From: Zygnema cylindricum
Lineage: Eukaryota > Streptophyta > Zygnematophyceae > Zygnematales > Zygnemataceae
DNA length: 64,000 nt
Reading direction: 5' to 3'
Assembly (NCBI GenBank): GCA_037447655.1
Contig: JBBHKE010001022.1
Span: 126,001-190,000 of the forward strand
Within the stretch, counting starts at the first letter, position 1, and every line of letters begins with the position of its first letter. The notes under the pieces are model-generated. The model was not told where the DNA came from. It worked only from the letters and a program-made list of their open reading frames with translations, and searched no databases. Of this stretch, positions 21,001 to 31,156 are shown piece after piece. Made by a program: the position numbers and the translations under genes.

Positions 21001-24000
21001 TGCACACATCATGGGTGCCTTTCTCTCTCCTCATTCTCCATTGTAACTCTACCTAAGCAGGACATTCTTGTTCACAACTCTCAGCAATTCACCCTCCCAG
21101 GATGTGGAGCTCTCACCAACCTTGTTATATGTTTCAGTCTCCTTCAACCCTGTGTTTAAACAACCTAAGCCAAACCTAGGGTCCTCATAAAACACAATGT
21201 GATTTGTCTGTTTCAATTCTCCATGTCAACGTCCATACCATCAAAACTCTAAGCGGATTCCAGTTTGTTTCTAACCTTCGTCTTAGATAGCTCTTCTTTC
21301 AAGAGCCAGCCTAGGCTACCTTTCTTCAAATAGTTCAAATAATACAATTCCAAATCCTCCCCAATTCTCAGTCGACCAATGAAGTCATACCTTCTAAATG
21401 CCTCTATTCAAGCAGCCTATGAAAATACAATGCAGGTGCACAAATAGCAAACCCATCCTGTGTTTTTGTACTTCTATGAAGGGTATGTGCATACACTGTT
21501 CGCTATTACTGTTAATGTTTTTTTAGGCCTTCAATCCATTTTTCCCCGTGTACTTGAATAACTGAAAGCTAAGATTCTTACCTTCTGATATGCGGTCTCC
21601 AAATCAGAATTAAAACATGTGCACGGGAAAAAGTTGATCTAAAAGTGGGAAAAAAACATTAAGGCTAATAGCGATCCACGGTGTAAAGGCCGGTCAGAAA
21701 AACTCCTCCTAATATCATTCATCATCCACTTACAGTCGAGAAAAGAATCCTGGAGGAGCATTCTGGGTGAAGAACAACAGCAAGAACCAATGTCTTGTAT
21801 ACAGCAGAGCACGGACATATGGAGTAACCCACAAGCTATTCTTCCCATCAAGCTGTACCAACTCCTTGTGGAGATTCTATAGGAAATGAAAGGGAGTTGA
21901 GGCCCCACATGTGGGCGCAGCAGTCCAAGACTCCTCGCTCCCATATCTCATCGAGGCATATTCCACACGTCTGAGCCGTACCAGCTCCTCCCTGCTTCAT
22001 CTGGAAATCATATCGTCGAGTCAAACAATCAGGACAAGCTTGCAGCGGTTTACAAAGCCAATCGTAAAACCAGCTGAAACCAAAAAGGCACGAAATGTTT
22101 TTAGTAGCACGCTTTTCCTTTACAAAGAAAAAAAGTGTGGTGACTAGTGTTAAGGGTGCAATGGTGTTTCACTCGCTCAATGACAGAGCGTTCGACTGTT
22201 AGGACGTAGGTTCAAATCCTACCTGGGACGTCCACAATCTGATTGACACCCGCTTTGCACAGCAAACCAACAATCGACAAAACGAGTACAAGACATATTG
22301 AGAGAGCAGTTCATGCAGTAAATCCTAGGTGCAGCAAGACTACATCCCAAGAAAATTTAACAATAGGAGAGATTTCGAAAAGTGCAGGACTCATGGAGCA
22401 ACACTATATGGCAAACAAATTTCACAACAGAAAAAAATTCAAAAAGTGAACGACTCAGTAATAGGAATGCCACTAGTGGACTCCTTGTTTTTTCCATTAG
22501 ACTGCATCAAAACATGAAAAAGTAATTGCCAAAACTCCGCACGCTTACAGCTTGAGGATGCAGAAATTCCCTCCAAATCTTCCTGCAGTCAAACCTTGCC
22601 AACTCCACTTTACGATGGCAAACCAACTTAAACTGCCACTTTTGACTTGATTTCAACCTCTATATCACCCCAAGTCTAGACTTGTAGCTTCCAGCCAAAC
22701 TCACCTTGCCATTCACAAGCTCCTCTGTGTCCTCATCAGTGCTCCATCCCTCTCCATAACCGCTTCCGTTCATTGGCTCCTTTTCAGACACGTCACTCTT
22801 GCCAGAGATTTGTATCACTTTCCCCTTCATCTTCGTGTCTGGATTGCTGGCAGTATCTTCCAAATTATCATGAAAAGGCAAAGACGAATTTTGTTGAAGT
22901 TCAGCTTCTGCACTCTCAAAGGCTGCCAAAAGATGAGCCTGCGAAAAAAAATTGACCCGCCTTTGTGATTCATGAAAACTACGCTTGAGCAAAACACCAA
23001 CTTGAAATTATAAGAAGCGTTTGTATCCTACGTGAAGGCAAGGGGAAGGACCAGCTCTGCATGCTAAATATATGAATCGACGACTTCAAACAGCTCTGTG
23101 AACTGGAACAGCAAATGCTAGAAAAAGGGTAGACTGCCACACACTGACAGAAACACTATAAGATACATTATAACACAAGTGATGACACAGAACTCCCCTG
23201 GTTTATGCTCTATGCAATATCCTTCCATGTCATTTAGGCAGTCAAAACAAATGTTTACTTCTTGCTGACATGTATAAGGTTATAAGCAAGAAAAAATGGC
23301 TGCAAGAAACTGATGAAAACAGGTAAAAATCACCTGTTTGGCCAGGTTTTCCTCCGAAACTTCCATGATACGGGCAGCATCCACCCACTCATCCCACCTA
23401 ATGGGAAAACCACAAGAGGACAGGCATCACATGCTCAGGGTTAAGCCAAACAAGAAAATGTGTCGACGTTCCAGTTAGCACTCTAATGTGTTCATGAAGA
23501 AGACTGACAAGAGCGAAACTGTTTCTGTGGAGTAACTATAGTGGAACAACAATCAAAGCCTTCAAATCCCCAAATCATCTACATATTCCGGCAAAAAAAG
23601 TTAATGACTCCACATCACATTTTGTTGGATTTATTCCAATGTGTTAGACAACCACCGCCTGGTAATCACAAATACCAGGGTTGCAATTTGGCATCACGGA
23701 ATAGCTAATGTCATTAATTCCATGATGAGGAGAGACACACGAATTGCATTTGACATGTGCATACTGCTCGGTATAATTCAGCTAGGCATTCATAAATAGT
23801 TTTCACAATTGCTCTCCACATCCAAAATAACAAGAGAGTCTCACCTAGGTTGATTCAAGTGCTAACTATACACCGTTTTATCTCAACAACAAATCACATG
23901 TCATGGTCTGTTCACATTTACAATATACGACCTCCCGAAAGAACTGGACTTACTTTTTGCTCCACTGCAAATAATGTACCAGGTATGAGTCTGTCTTCCC

Positions 24001-25376
24001 ATCTTCTCCCTGACGGGAGTCCAGCACCTGCACTGTGAATTACGACATTAGAAAGGGCGAAAGCAACTTCTAGAAACGTGATAAATAGAAACATTGCCAA
24101 AGGTAGAACCACCCTAAAAGATTAAATGCATGCAGCAAGAATGTTAAGATCCTCACTTCACCAGCACCGAACAGCTGAAAAACAGTATATGATTCAATCA
24201 CGTCGTTCCTGAGAATCCAAAGATCAAAAAACAAAACAGTTGTGATACATGATTGTCCATAAATTGGTCCAGGGACATTCAAGCATAGAAAAACACATGA
24301 TGAAACGTATTCCATAATCACCTTGCTTTATCAAAACTGAGATTGTCAGGCCCTACATCCAATGGGCACATGAGACTTGCAGCACAAACAAATACAGATA
24401 ATGGAGAATATGTAGGGAGAGAGGATGAACAAGATTTCATGTAACGCAAAATCCACGAATCAGCAAAACAAACTCTTTTTAAGATCAAAAAAGCGAATAG
24501 TTTCCAAGAAACTCCAAAACCAAACTTCCTTATCGACATGAGGGAAACTGTACTAGAGGGAAAACACGGAAAAGTAAAAACACATTATTGTAAACGAAAT
24601 TTAGTACTAAAGAGATCCTTATACACAAGCAAAAAATGGAAGGTGATTTGAACACACTTCTCAACCACTAAGGAAAGGAACAACGCACAGATATGGCTTG
24701 GAGAAAATTGCGTGCAATGCAGGATAAGAGTGAGGAAAGCGATTATACGCCTTACATGAGAAAACTGAATTACTGGCCCAGCCAAGTATACTGGAATAGA
24801 TTCTCCACAAAAATTTGGATACAAAAATAACAAATTTGTTCAACAATTTGGTAGTAGTCCAACTTTCACCTAAAACAGTCTAGACAACACATTTTTCAGG
24901 AGGGCTATTCTTACAAGAGTGCACATAAGATAGCGTTGTCCATAAACGCTATACAAACAACAAAAATTATGTGGGCAGTCACTAATTCTTATATGGACAG
25001 AAAAGTTTGGTCTACATCCTTTTCGCATTTTCCAATATAGACAAGCTACGAAAAACGGTATAGAAAAAAGACTGCGACAGACACGTTGTAAGATGTGAAG
25101 TCTATCCGACAGGTTAACATGTCAACATTGTTGAAACATAAGGAAAAAAGTCACATTATTAGGGCTAACATTATTAAACTTTTGAAAACGTCCTTAAGAG
25201 GACCAAGAGGAGCAATTAGGGTTAACATTATAAAGTTTATATATGTCCTTATGAGGACCAAGAGAAGCAAGTTTTTGATCGATCCCCGTGCTTTGTACAA
25301 ACCGCACCTTGGCGTTGTAAATAAGAGGTCCGTACAGAACTAGTGCCTTGTCGCCCGACGAAAAAGAAGGAGCCAT
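11817..25376 (-). CDS. Chromo-barrel/RING/PHD chromatin protein (gene span)
   Basis: Eleven minus-strand exons with GT/AG borders and matching phases give 1868 residues. Residues about 1-70 form a chromo-barrel domain like that of MRG/Esa1 proteins (VLYGPLIYNAKV, YLVHYLQWSKKWDEWV). Residues 159-197 are a RING finger (CGIC, DCCAHMYCFSC, CPLC). Residues 256-311 are a PHD finger (CLEGSAC, CDSCDRWYH, CPRC). A long low-complexity region follows, then a conserved C-terminal block (YVKEYLKPL). From the RING onward it matches the plant At4g10930 family, including the linker FPSYYIDEDAVECLEG. The expected role is chromatin reading and ubiquitin ligation in the nucleus (inference). The chromo barrel may instead be a separate gene; see the finding. 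Confidence 0.75.
12259..13512 (-). CDS. Exon 10: repeat-rich region with SUMO-like sites
   Basis: 418 residues. Acceptor TTTGCAG, donor AAG|GTGGGC. Begins VALPDDMRPIVPLNLRSRVP. In the middle, a degenerate 7-9-residue repeat of the type K(L/S)EAPETK is present about nine times (DNA 12790-13000). Sequences VKVE and IKTE fit the SUMO consensus (hydrophobic-K-x-E), a pattern only. The part just upstream of the repeat is acidic. Confidence 0.75.
14139..15993 (-). CDS. Exon 9: long low-complexity region
   Basis: 618 residues in one open frame joined in phase to exons 8 and 10. Acceptor GTGTAG, donor TTG|GTGAGA. Charged and Ser/Thr/Glu-rich. It begins SRKRPSITGG, has basic patches (RKRPS, RKREH) and a conserved-looking stretch with LYARGRGLNMYDRDWDIEFW and KRKVL, followed by acidic sequence and a C-terminal RREARRKKAMELLARKGGG segment. 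This matches the central long exon of plant homologues in position. Confidence 0.75.
16254..17151. mobile_element. hAT-like non-autonomous element, copy 1 (intron 8)
   Basis: 898 bp with terminal inverted repeats starting TAGTGTTGTGTATCGGTA and perfect 8-bp target duplications CAGAAAAT (16246-16253, 17152-17159). The TAGxGTTG end and 8-bp duplication are hAT hallmarks. The subterminal regions hold many ATCGGTTATCGG-type repeats. No transposase ORF. Confidence 0.9.
17700..19115 (-). CDS. Exon 8: PHD second half and acidic region
   Basis: Acceptor CCTGCAG. Begins by completing the Trp codon, then YHAACVGFDTNNSSNAIWIC and PRC, finishing the PHD finger. The remaining about 440 residues are acidic, Ser/Glu/Gln-rich and lack a fold signature. 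An internal duplication is visible: two blocks of about 65 residues around RIIEEPMKTKLES and RIIEEPVKSKQES (about 18380-18190 and 18190-17980). Donor TG|GTAAGC. Confidence 0.8.
20055..20231 (-). CDS. Exon 7: PHD first half
   Basis: Acceptor GGAACAG, donor TG|GTGAGC. Encodes DQRGVYYDDSLPFYFPSYYI, then DEDAVECLEGSACLVRSG, an acidic Gly/Glu stretch and VGCDSCDRW. The FPSYYIDE linker between RING and PHD is a hallmark of the At4g10930 family. Confidence 0.8.
20274..20372. repeat. Tandem duplication in intron 6
   Basis: Two near-identical copies of a block beginning AAGGCATATATACATTAATG and running to about TATTCCATCT, spaced about 60 bp apart. Intronic, no coding role. Confidence 0.8.
20510..20662 (-). 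CDS. Exon 6: RING second half
   Basis: Acceptor AATTCAG, donor GAAAG|GTGGAC. Encodes YCFSCIQEWATVANLCPLC followed by a basic KRRFRFIS stretch, completing the C3HC4 RING. Phase joins exons 5 and 7. Confidence 0.8.
21494..21683. mobile_element. TA-flanked MITE in intron 5
   Basis: 190 bp flanked by TA at both sides. The left end is CACTGTTCGCTATTA; the right end is the complement of CACCGTGGATCGCTATTAG. Same family as 3930-4147 and 28020-28218. Non-coding. Confidence 0.7.
21909..22000 (-). CDS. Exon 5: RING first half
   Basis: Acceptor TTTCCAG just before 22000; donor CACAT|GTGGGG. Encodes TCGICLDEIWERGVLDCCAH, the first Cys pairs and His of the RING, very close to the plant At4g10930 family (CGICMDVVIDRGVLDCC). 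The exon opens with ATG. If the RING/PHD gene were separate this could be its start, but the AG acceptor and matching phase favour splicing from exon 4. Confidence 0.75.
22166..22230 (+). pseudogene. trnN-GUU: Degenerate tRNA-Asn(GUU), plastid-like
   Basis: Acceptor strands 22166-22172 and 22223-22229 pair at 6 of 7 positions. The D-stem GCTC/GAGC and T-stem GTAGG/CCTAC (loop TTCAAAT) are intact. The anticodon loop reads CTGTTAG (GTT, Asn). About 7 bases are missing where the 3' half of the anticodon stem and the variable loop should be. The T-arm and D-arm resemble plastid trnN. It sits in an intron opposite the gene and is probably a transferred plastid relic. Confidence 0.65.
22705..22938 (-). 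CDS. Exon 4: acidic linker
   Basis: 78 residues starting AHLLAAFESAEAELQQ and ending EGWSTDEDTEELVNGK, rich in acidic residues and Ser. Acceptor TTCGCAG, donor AAG|GTGAGT. It ends in phase 0 and so joins the RING exon directly. No MRG domain follows, unlike canonical MRG proteins. Confidence 0.65.
23334..23397 (-). CDS. Exon 3: WDEWV end of chromo barrel
   Basis: Acceptor CACCTAG, donor CAG|GTGATT. Encodes WDEWVDAARIMEVSEENLAK, the diagnostic WxEWV and following helix. The phase fits exon 2 exactly (AA+G). Confidence 0.75.
23954..24027 (-). CDS. Exon 2: chromo barrel core
   Basis: Acceptor GTGCAG, donor AA|GTAAGT. Encodes VLDSRQGEDGKTDSYLVHYL then QWSKK, the YxVHYxGW core that binds methylated histone tails in this fold. 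Confidence 0.75.
25308..25376 (-). CDS. Exon 1: start of chromo barrel
   Basis: The ATG at 25376-25374 opens a 23-residue exon including ALVLYGPLIYNAKV, the first strands of a chromo barrel (compare VLAYHGPLLYEAKV in MRG proteins). Donor AAG|GTGCGG. No better upstream ATG is seen. Confidence 0.7.
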
Positions 25377-26052
25377 AGCCGAAGGTTAGAAACAAGAAAT
25401 GCATGTCCTGATATGACAGTCACCAACAACCGAAAAATCAACCATTTCGGTACGAGAATATGGCATCGTGTTTTCAATATGGCTTACGAGGAATGCGCCA
25501 TTGTTACATCTCAAAAATCAATTATGCCTCCGATAAATCGTCTCTTTAAATAGTGCGATATACCAATATCAATCTTGCGATATTAGCGATATCCGTGACA
25601 TTTTTTACGCACTCTTCAATCTTCAAACGTTTTTCTATGCCGTCGAGGTTGAAAAAAGTTTCAGTACGGTAAAGGAAACTGTACTGTACCGTACCGTTAT
25701 CATTGGGTCCGGCTCGGTTCGGTTTGGCTATGTTTGGGTGAGGCCCACACCTACGGTTCTTGAAACCAGAATTGAACATTGAACCAAAACACACCGTTGG
25801 ATCTGCCTAGCCAAACGTCGGTTCGAACGTCGAACGTCATAAAAAAACAACCATTCACACGGCCTACCAAGGTTTACGGATAGCAAAACTGCATCATCCA
25901 CATGTAAGTAAAAGTGTTGCGCGCAGTCACTTTCTCACTTTACGTGAGCTCCACTGTGAGAGCACATGTTTGCATTTACTAGTGTTGTGTATCGGTAAAA
26001 AACTTGTCGCGATAACACCGTTACCGATAGTCATCGGTTATCAAACGGTCAG

Positions 26053-26740
26053 CAGAGGTCGCAAACGGTCAACCGAAACCGTGACCGACCGTTAACCGAC
26101 CGCCCGCGCCGGATCCGGAACGGATTCGGTTGCCAAATTTTGGGGGTCGGGCGGTTACGGTCGGTTGATTCACCAGGAAAAAAAAAAGGTCAGTTACGGT
26201 CGGTCAACCAAAAAACCAAAAAAAATGAAAATTTTTTGTACTGTCCCTATAATCCAACATTCTTGTACTTTGTACTCTTTGGCATTGTGGAAGTACGTGA
26301 CATCATGATTAGCGTCGCAAATCTGACACGGTACTGTAGTAAGCTATTTATTTCGCAAATCTTAGGGAACGCGACAAAGTGTCGCAAATCTGACACGGTA
26401 GTACGCTATTCATTTCGAAAATCTAAGGGAACGCGACAAAGCGTCGCAAATCTGACACGGTAGTACAATATTCATTTCGCAAATCTTAGGCAACACGACA
26501 AATCGTAATTATTGGCTTATTCCGTCGTACATTGATTAATTTTGTACTTTTTCGGATACGGGCGGGCACGGTTAGTCGCGAAAAATCAAGACTCGGTTAT
26601 TTTTTTTTCGTAAACGACTGTCGGTTAACGGTAAACAATTTTGGAGCGTGACAAAACTCGGTCGGGCGTCGGTTACTCAGATTTTGAAAAAAAAAACGGT
26701 CGGTTTCGGGTATGAACTTTTTTGACTTTTGCGACCTCTG
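26053..26740. mobile_element. Second hAT-like family, nested
   Basis: 688 bp with inverted ends CAGAGGTCGCAAA / TTTGCGACCTCTG. It is flanked by ACGGTCAG and ACGGTCAA, an 8-bp target duplication with one change. Sister copies lack it at the same spot, so the empty site is visible. The interior has many CGGTCGGTTA repeats and no transposase. Confidence 0.85.
26311..26505. repeat. About 62-66-bp tandem repeat, three copies
   Basis: Three units each containing GTCGCAAATCTGACACGGTA and ending GGGAACGCGACAAA or a close variant. They lie inside the nested hAT-like element. Confidence 0.85.
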
Positions 26741-28019
26741 ACGGTCAAAGGTTCCGATATATCGGTCGGAGACCAACAAATTCCATATCGGCGATAACTT
26801 AAAAAATATATAGTACGCATACTATAGTACTTTGTAATATACTGTTTGACATGATTTACATTATATAGCGTGGAATGCAACGTATAGCAATCTGTTCCGT
26901 ATCTATTTAACGGATAATTATTACGCGCAGCGCATCACGTAAACATAGACAAATTTAAAATATTACTTTATAGTTCTAAAACTATACTACCGAAACAAAA
27001 ACATAAAATACATTGTAAAATTTGAGAGTCAAACTTATTAAAAAAGAAAACGAACAGACGAACAAAGCAGACTGAACCGTCGATGTCCAATTCGTACGGA
27101 ATTTAACTTTTTTACGACAAATATGACGAAAACTATGTAGTACTCGTCTTTTTCATACTTTTTATACAATTTGTGTAAATTTTGCTGTACGGCCATGTAC
27201 AAAAACGTACAAAAAGCGTCATCTTAGAAAATCCTTAAAAATCTTAAAAAAGTACGGAAATTTATCAGAAATGTAAGAAATTGTATGAAAGTGTACCCTA
27301 AAAAACCTACTAGTACGGTATATCTACAATAACCGTACTGAAATATCAAGAAACATACGGAAATGTACCTTGGAAACCCTTAAAAATCACGTAAAATAGC
27401 CCTAAAAGGCTAAAATAAACGAACAGCGACGGACACTGTACATAATTGTGAAAATATTGTACGGGTACAAAGTAATGTACGCATTCTATTTACTTTTCAT
27501 CATCGTTTGATGCGTACCGTACATAGTATTCGTTAGTTTATACCGTGCGTAATATGCGCACGGGACATCTATGGACTGAACACATTTGTCAGACTGCCGC
27601 CATTTACAACTACCATATTTATCTGTACTGTCTGTACAATTATTGCCGATAGTTATCGATATCGGTATTATCGCCGATAATAACCGATAATTATCGGTTA
27701 TTTATCGGCGATAACACCGATGGCCATATATCGTACCAATATATCGATTATCGGGTATCCGAAAAAAGGTCCATATCGGTTATCGGCGATTCCTTACCGA
27801 TACACAACACTAGCATTTACCCTTTTTGTTACCCGCAAATTAAAATATAACGGCAAAGCGTTACGTTGAACACTTGAACTTCGACGCAAATTAAAAGACG
27901 ACGTGATATGGATAAATTAACCGGCACGAAACGAAATAAACTTCGTGCATGATAAAAAACGGACTCGCGTAAAAATATCGATGAAACTAAGGGTACTTTC
28001 GCATGTGCTAAAGTGACTA

Positions 28020-28218
28020 CACCTTGAATCGTTATTAGACTTATGTACTCTATATCGGCGCCCCAAAATTTTAACATTGATACCTTAAATAGAACAGATT
28101 ATACTATTTAAAGACGTGGACCATAATCTGCCACGTCTCCGGCACTAAATTAGCATCAATGACACTAATTAATTTTTGACACTAATAATTTCTTTAGTCT
28201 AATAACGATTCACGGTGT
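28020..28218. mobile_element. MITE inserted in the tip of a hAT element
   Basis: 199 bp with ends CACCTTGAATCGTTATTAG and the complement of CACCGTGAATCGTTATTAG, flanked by TA at 28018-28019 and 28219-28220. The flanking TA is the first dinucleotide of the hAT end TAGTGTTG. Confidence 0.8.
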
Positions 28219-29163
28219 AGTGTTGTGTATCGGTAAGGATTTGCCGATAACCGATATGGGCCAATTTTCGGGTATACGATAATCGATATATTGGTACGAT
28301 ATATCGACATCAGTCTTATTGCCGATAAGTAGCCGATAATATCGGGTACTTATCGGCGATAATGTCGATAACGATAACTATCGGCGATAACTGTACGGAC
28401 CGTAAAGATAAATGTACGGCCTGTACACTCAACTGTACGTCTTATTCCCCGGACGACACTCAACTGTACGTCTTATTCCCCGGACGTGTACAAGTACAGA
28501 AAAGTACAGTAGCCGCCATGAGATCTGTACGGTTTTGATATGTATGTACGGTTTTGATATGGATTCAGTAAAAACGATGTACCTTTCACATCCTACGCCA
28601 TGGCTTTGTCCCTTTATTCCTCGAGATCCACTGGGGACCTGCCACGTGTCAATCTGTCGGCTTTTTTGGCAAAAGCTGCCAAAAAAGCCATTCCGGGATG
28701 CCGACGCTCAAGGTGGCCCGTCCGCTCGTGTTTTCTCATTCCAAGTCGTACGTTCGATTCCGGCAGCGCGCAGAATGTTATTTTTCGTCCGTTGTACTTT
28801 TGTGTCTGCCGTCCTTTTCCAGTTCCATGTTCACCCGTTTTTTAGTTAAATTCCGTACGTCGCCGTAAAATTTTTGTTCAGTTAACCGACCAACATTTAT
28901 GTGCAGAGCTGCCCGTAATAAATAGCAGTTAAACGGTAACGGAACAAATTTTTATACGTGGCATACCACGCTAAATAAAGTCAATAAAATAATACAGTAT
29001 GTTATAAAGTACTATTGTATGCATACTAAATATTTTTTAAGTTATCGTCGATATGGAATTTGTTGGTCTCAGACCGATATATCGGAACCTCTTACCGTTC
29101 GATAAGCGATAACTATCGGTATCGGTGTTATCGCGATAAGTTTTTTACCTATACACAACACTA
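28219..29163. mobile_element. hAT-like element, copy 3
   Basis: Ends TAGTGTTGTGTATCGGTA and ATACACAACACTA. The left duplication AAAGTGAC (28010-28017) is separated from the body by the MITE; the right is AAAGTTAC (29164-29171), 7 of 8 matching. The interior includes a block shared in inverted orientation with copy 4 (around CCACGTGTCAATCTGTCGGC). Confidence 0.85.
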
Positions 29164-30043
29164 AAAGTTACAATTATTTTCTGTCGTTTTCCTCCATAAC
29201 TTAGGAAAAAATGAAAAAATCCGCAGCCGTACCAGAAAATAGAATTTACCACTGTACAAGTTACGTTACACTGAAACTTTATACATACAGTATTTTGTCG
29301 TCTAGCGTGATACAATTTGTCGTTTATCGCATTTCGACCCACTTTCGCGTCTTTTCAAAACATGTTCAAACTTTACATCAAATCACCTCGCGAGGTGATT
29401 TGAAATAGAGTCCAATAAGGTGAGCAAATAGGCAGACACTGTCGCACGTGTTTGAAGTTTTTTACAATTTTTGTGCGCACGTGTTTGAAGTTTTTTACAA
29501 TTTTTGTGCGCAGAGTACCAAAAAAAAGCACACTGCACGTTTCCAGCCTGTGTGTACTGTTTTTCGTGCGCTGATTTCCGTACAGAGGCCGTCTCTCTCA
29601 AACACACGTGTCTTCACACATACGACGTATGAAAAATATTGGCCACTTTTCGGCAAGTGGGAGGACGAAAAACGAAACCGCATTTCTGTGCGACAGCGAA
29701 AGGTATCTTAGGGTTTTGACACGTCGACAATGTGGCATACGGACATTACGAAGTCACAAAAATTGTACAACGTGTGAAGAAACGCCTCAAATTGAAGTCG
29801 AGTGGAAGTTTCGCCTCATTTTGTGTACCACTTCATCTTTCGCAATGTTTCGTACACGTCTATGTAAGTCACTTTTTTAAGTGACAAGTTTTTTGCGTTT
29901 ACATCCGAATGCTTGGAAAGTTGTACGGATAATCTTCGCTAAAAAACAAAGTAACAAGACTAAGTTTCGGTTACATGCGAAAGTAGCCCAAATGAAAAAT
30001 ATGCGCGTCGTCACGCGCGACCAAATCAAGTCACACTATTTAC

Positions 30044-30938
30044 TAGTGTTGTGTATTGGTAAAAAACTTATCGCGATAACACCGATACCGATAGTTATCG
30101 GTTATCGAACGGCCAGAGGTTCCGATATATCGGTCTGGGACCAACAAATTCCATATCGGCGATAACTTAAAAAATATATAGTATGCATACAATAGTACTT
30201 TATAACATACTGTATTATTTTATTGACTTTATATAGCGTGGCATGCCACGTATAAAAATCTGTTCCGTTACCGTTTAACTGCTATTTATTACGGAAAGCG
30301 CAGCACATAAACGTTGGCCGGTTAACTGAACAAAAATTTTACGGCGACGTACGGAATTTAACTAAAAAACGGGTGAACATGGAACTGGAAAAGGACAGCA
30401 GACACAAAAGTACAACAGACGCAAAATAACATTCTGCTCGCCGCCGGAATCGAACGGACGACTTGGAATGAGAAAACACGAGCGGACGGGCCAGCGTGAG
30501 CGCCGGCATCCTGGAATGGCTCTTTTGGCAGCTTTTGCCAAAAAAGCCGACAGATTGACACGTGGCAGGTCCCCAGTGGATCTCAAGGAATAAAGGGACA
30601 AAGCCATGGCGTCGGATGTGAAAGGTACATCATTTTTACAGGATCCGTATCAAAACCGTACAGATCTCATGGCGGCTACTATACTTTCTGTGCTTGTACA
30701 CGTCCGGGGTATAAGACGTACAGCTGAGTGTACATGCTGTACATTTATTTGTACGGTCCGTATATCTATCGCCGATAGTTATCGTTATCGGCATTATCGC
30801 CGATAAGTACCCGATATTATCGGTTACTTATCGGCGATAAGACCGATGTCGATATATCGTACCAATATATCGATTATCGGATACCCGAAAAAAGGCCCAT
30901 ATCGGTTATCGGCAAATCCTTACCGATACACAACACTA
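30044..30938. mobile_element. hAT-like element, copy 4
   Basis: 895 bp, TAGTGTTG ends, perfect target duplication CTATTTAC (30036-30043 and 30939-30946). It is the inverted counterpart of copy 3. No transposase. Confidence 0.9.
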
Positions 30939-31156
30939 CTATTTACAATTCGCGATTAGATTTAAAGTTTACGGTTCAATTTAACCAGTTGTGACAATAT
31001 TTTGCGAGTCAAAGTTGTTCAACGGATTGACCATCGAATCTAAACTCAACGGTACGTAACCTTTACTAATCTGTACTTAGAATGTACAACTTTTGACAAG
31101 CTCACGCAAGTGCCTGAGCGCATAAAAAATTCCCTAAAGTAAATCAGATATCAATT

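Larger units (their letters stand above)
25980..27812. mobile_element. hAT-like element, copy 2, with nested insertion
   Basis: TAGTGTTG ends and perfect 8-bp target duplication GCATTTAC (25972-25979 and 27813-27820). At 1833 bp it is longer than its sisters (about 0.9 kb), because another element is inserted at 26053-26740 and extra GTAC-rich DNA is present at about 27070-27590. Confidence 0.9.
27991..29989. mobile_element. Harbinger-like element, copy 2, host of two insertions
   Basis: Left end GGGTACTTTCGCATGTGC after TAA (27988-27990); right end ACATGCGAAAGTAGCCC at 29989. Relative to copy 1 (6188-7147) the shared interior lies in inverted orientation (29164-29989). A hAT element with a MITE in its tip occupies 28018-29163. 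The right flank no longer repeats TAA exactly. Confidence 0.7.

Noticed and set aside
22243-22517. Plus-strand short frames beside the tRNA relic
   Set aside because: Intronic, no similarity seen, no splice or start context.
26311-26505. Regular repeats considered as a CRISPR-like array
   Set aside because: Only three contiguous units without unique spacers, inside a transposon of a plant genome.
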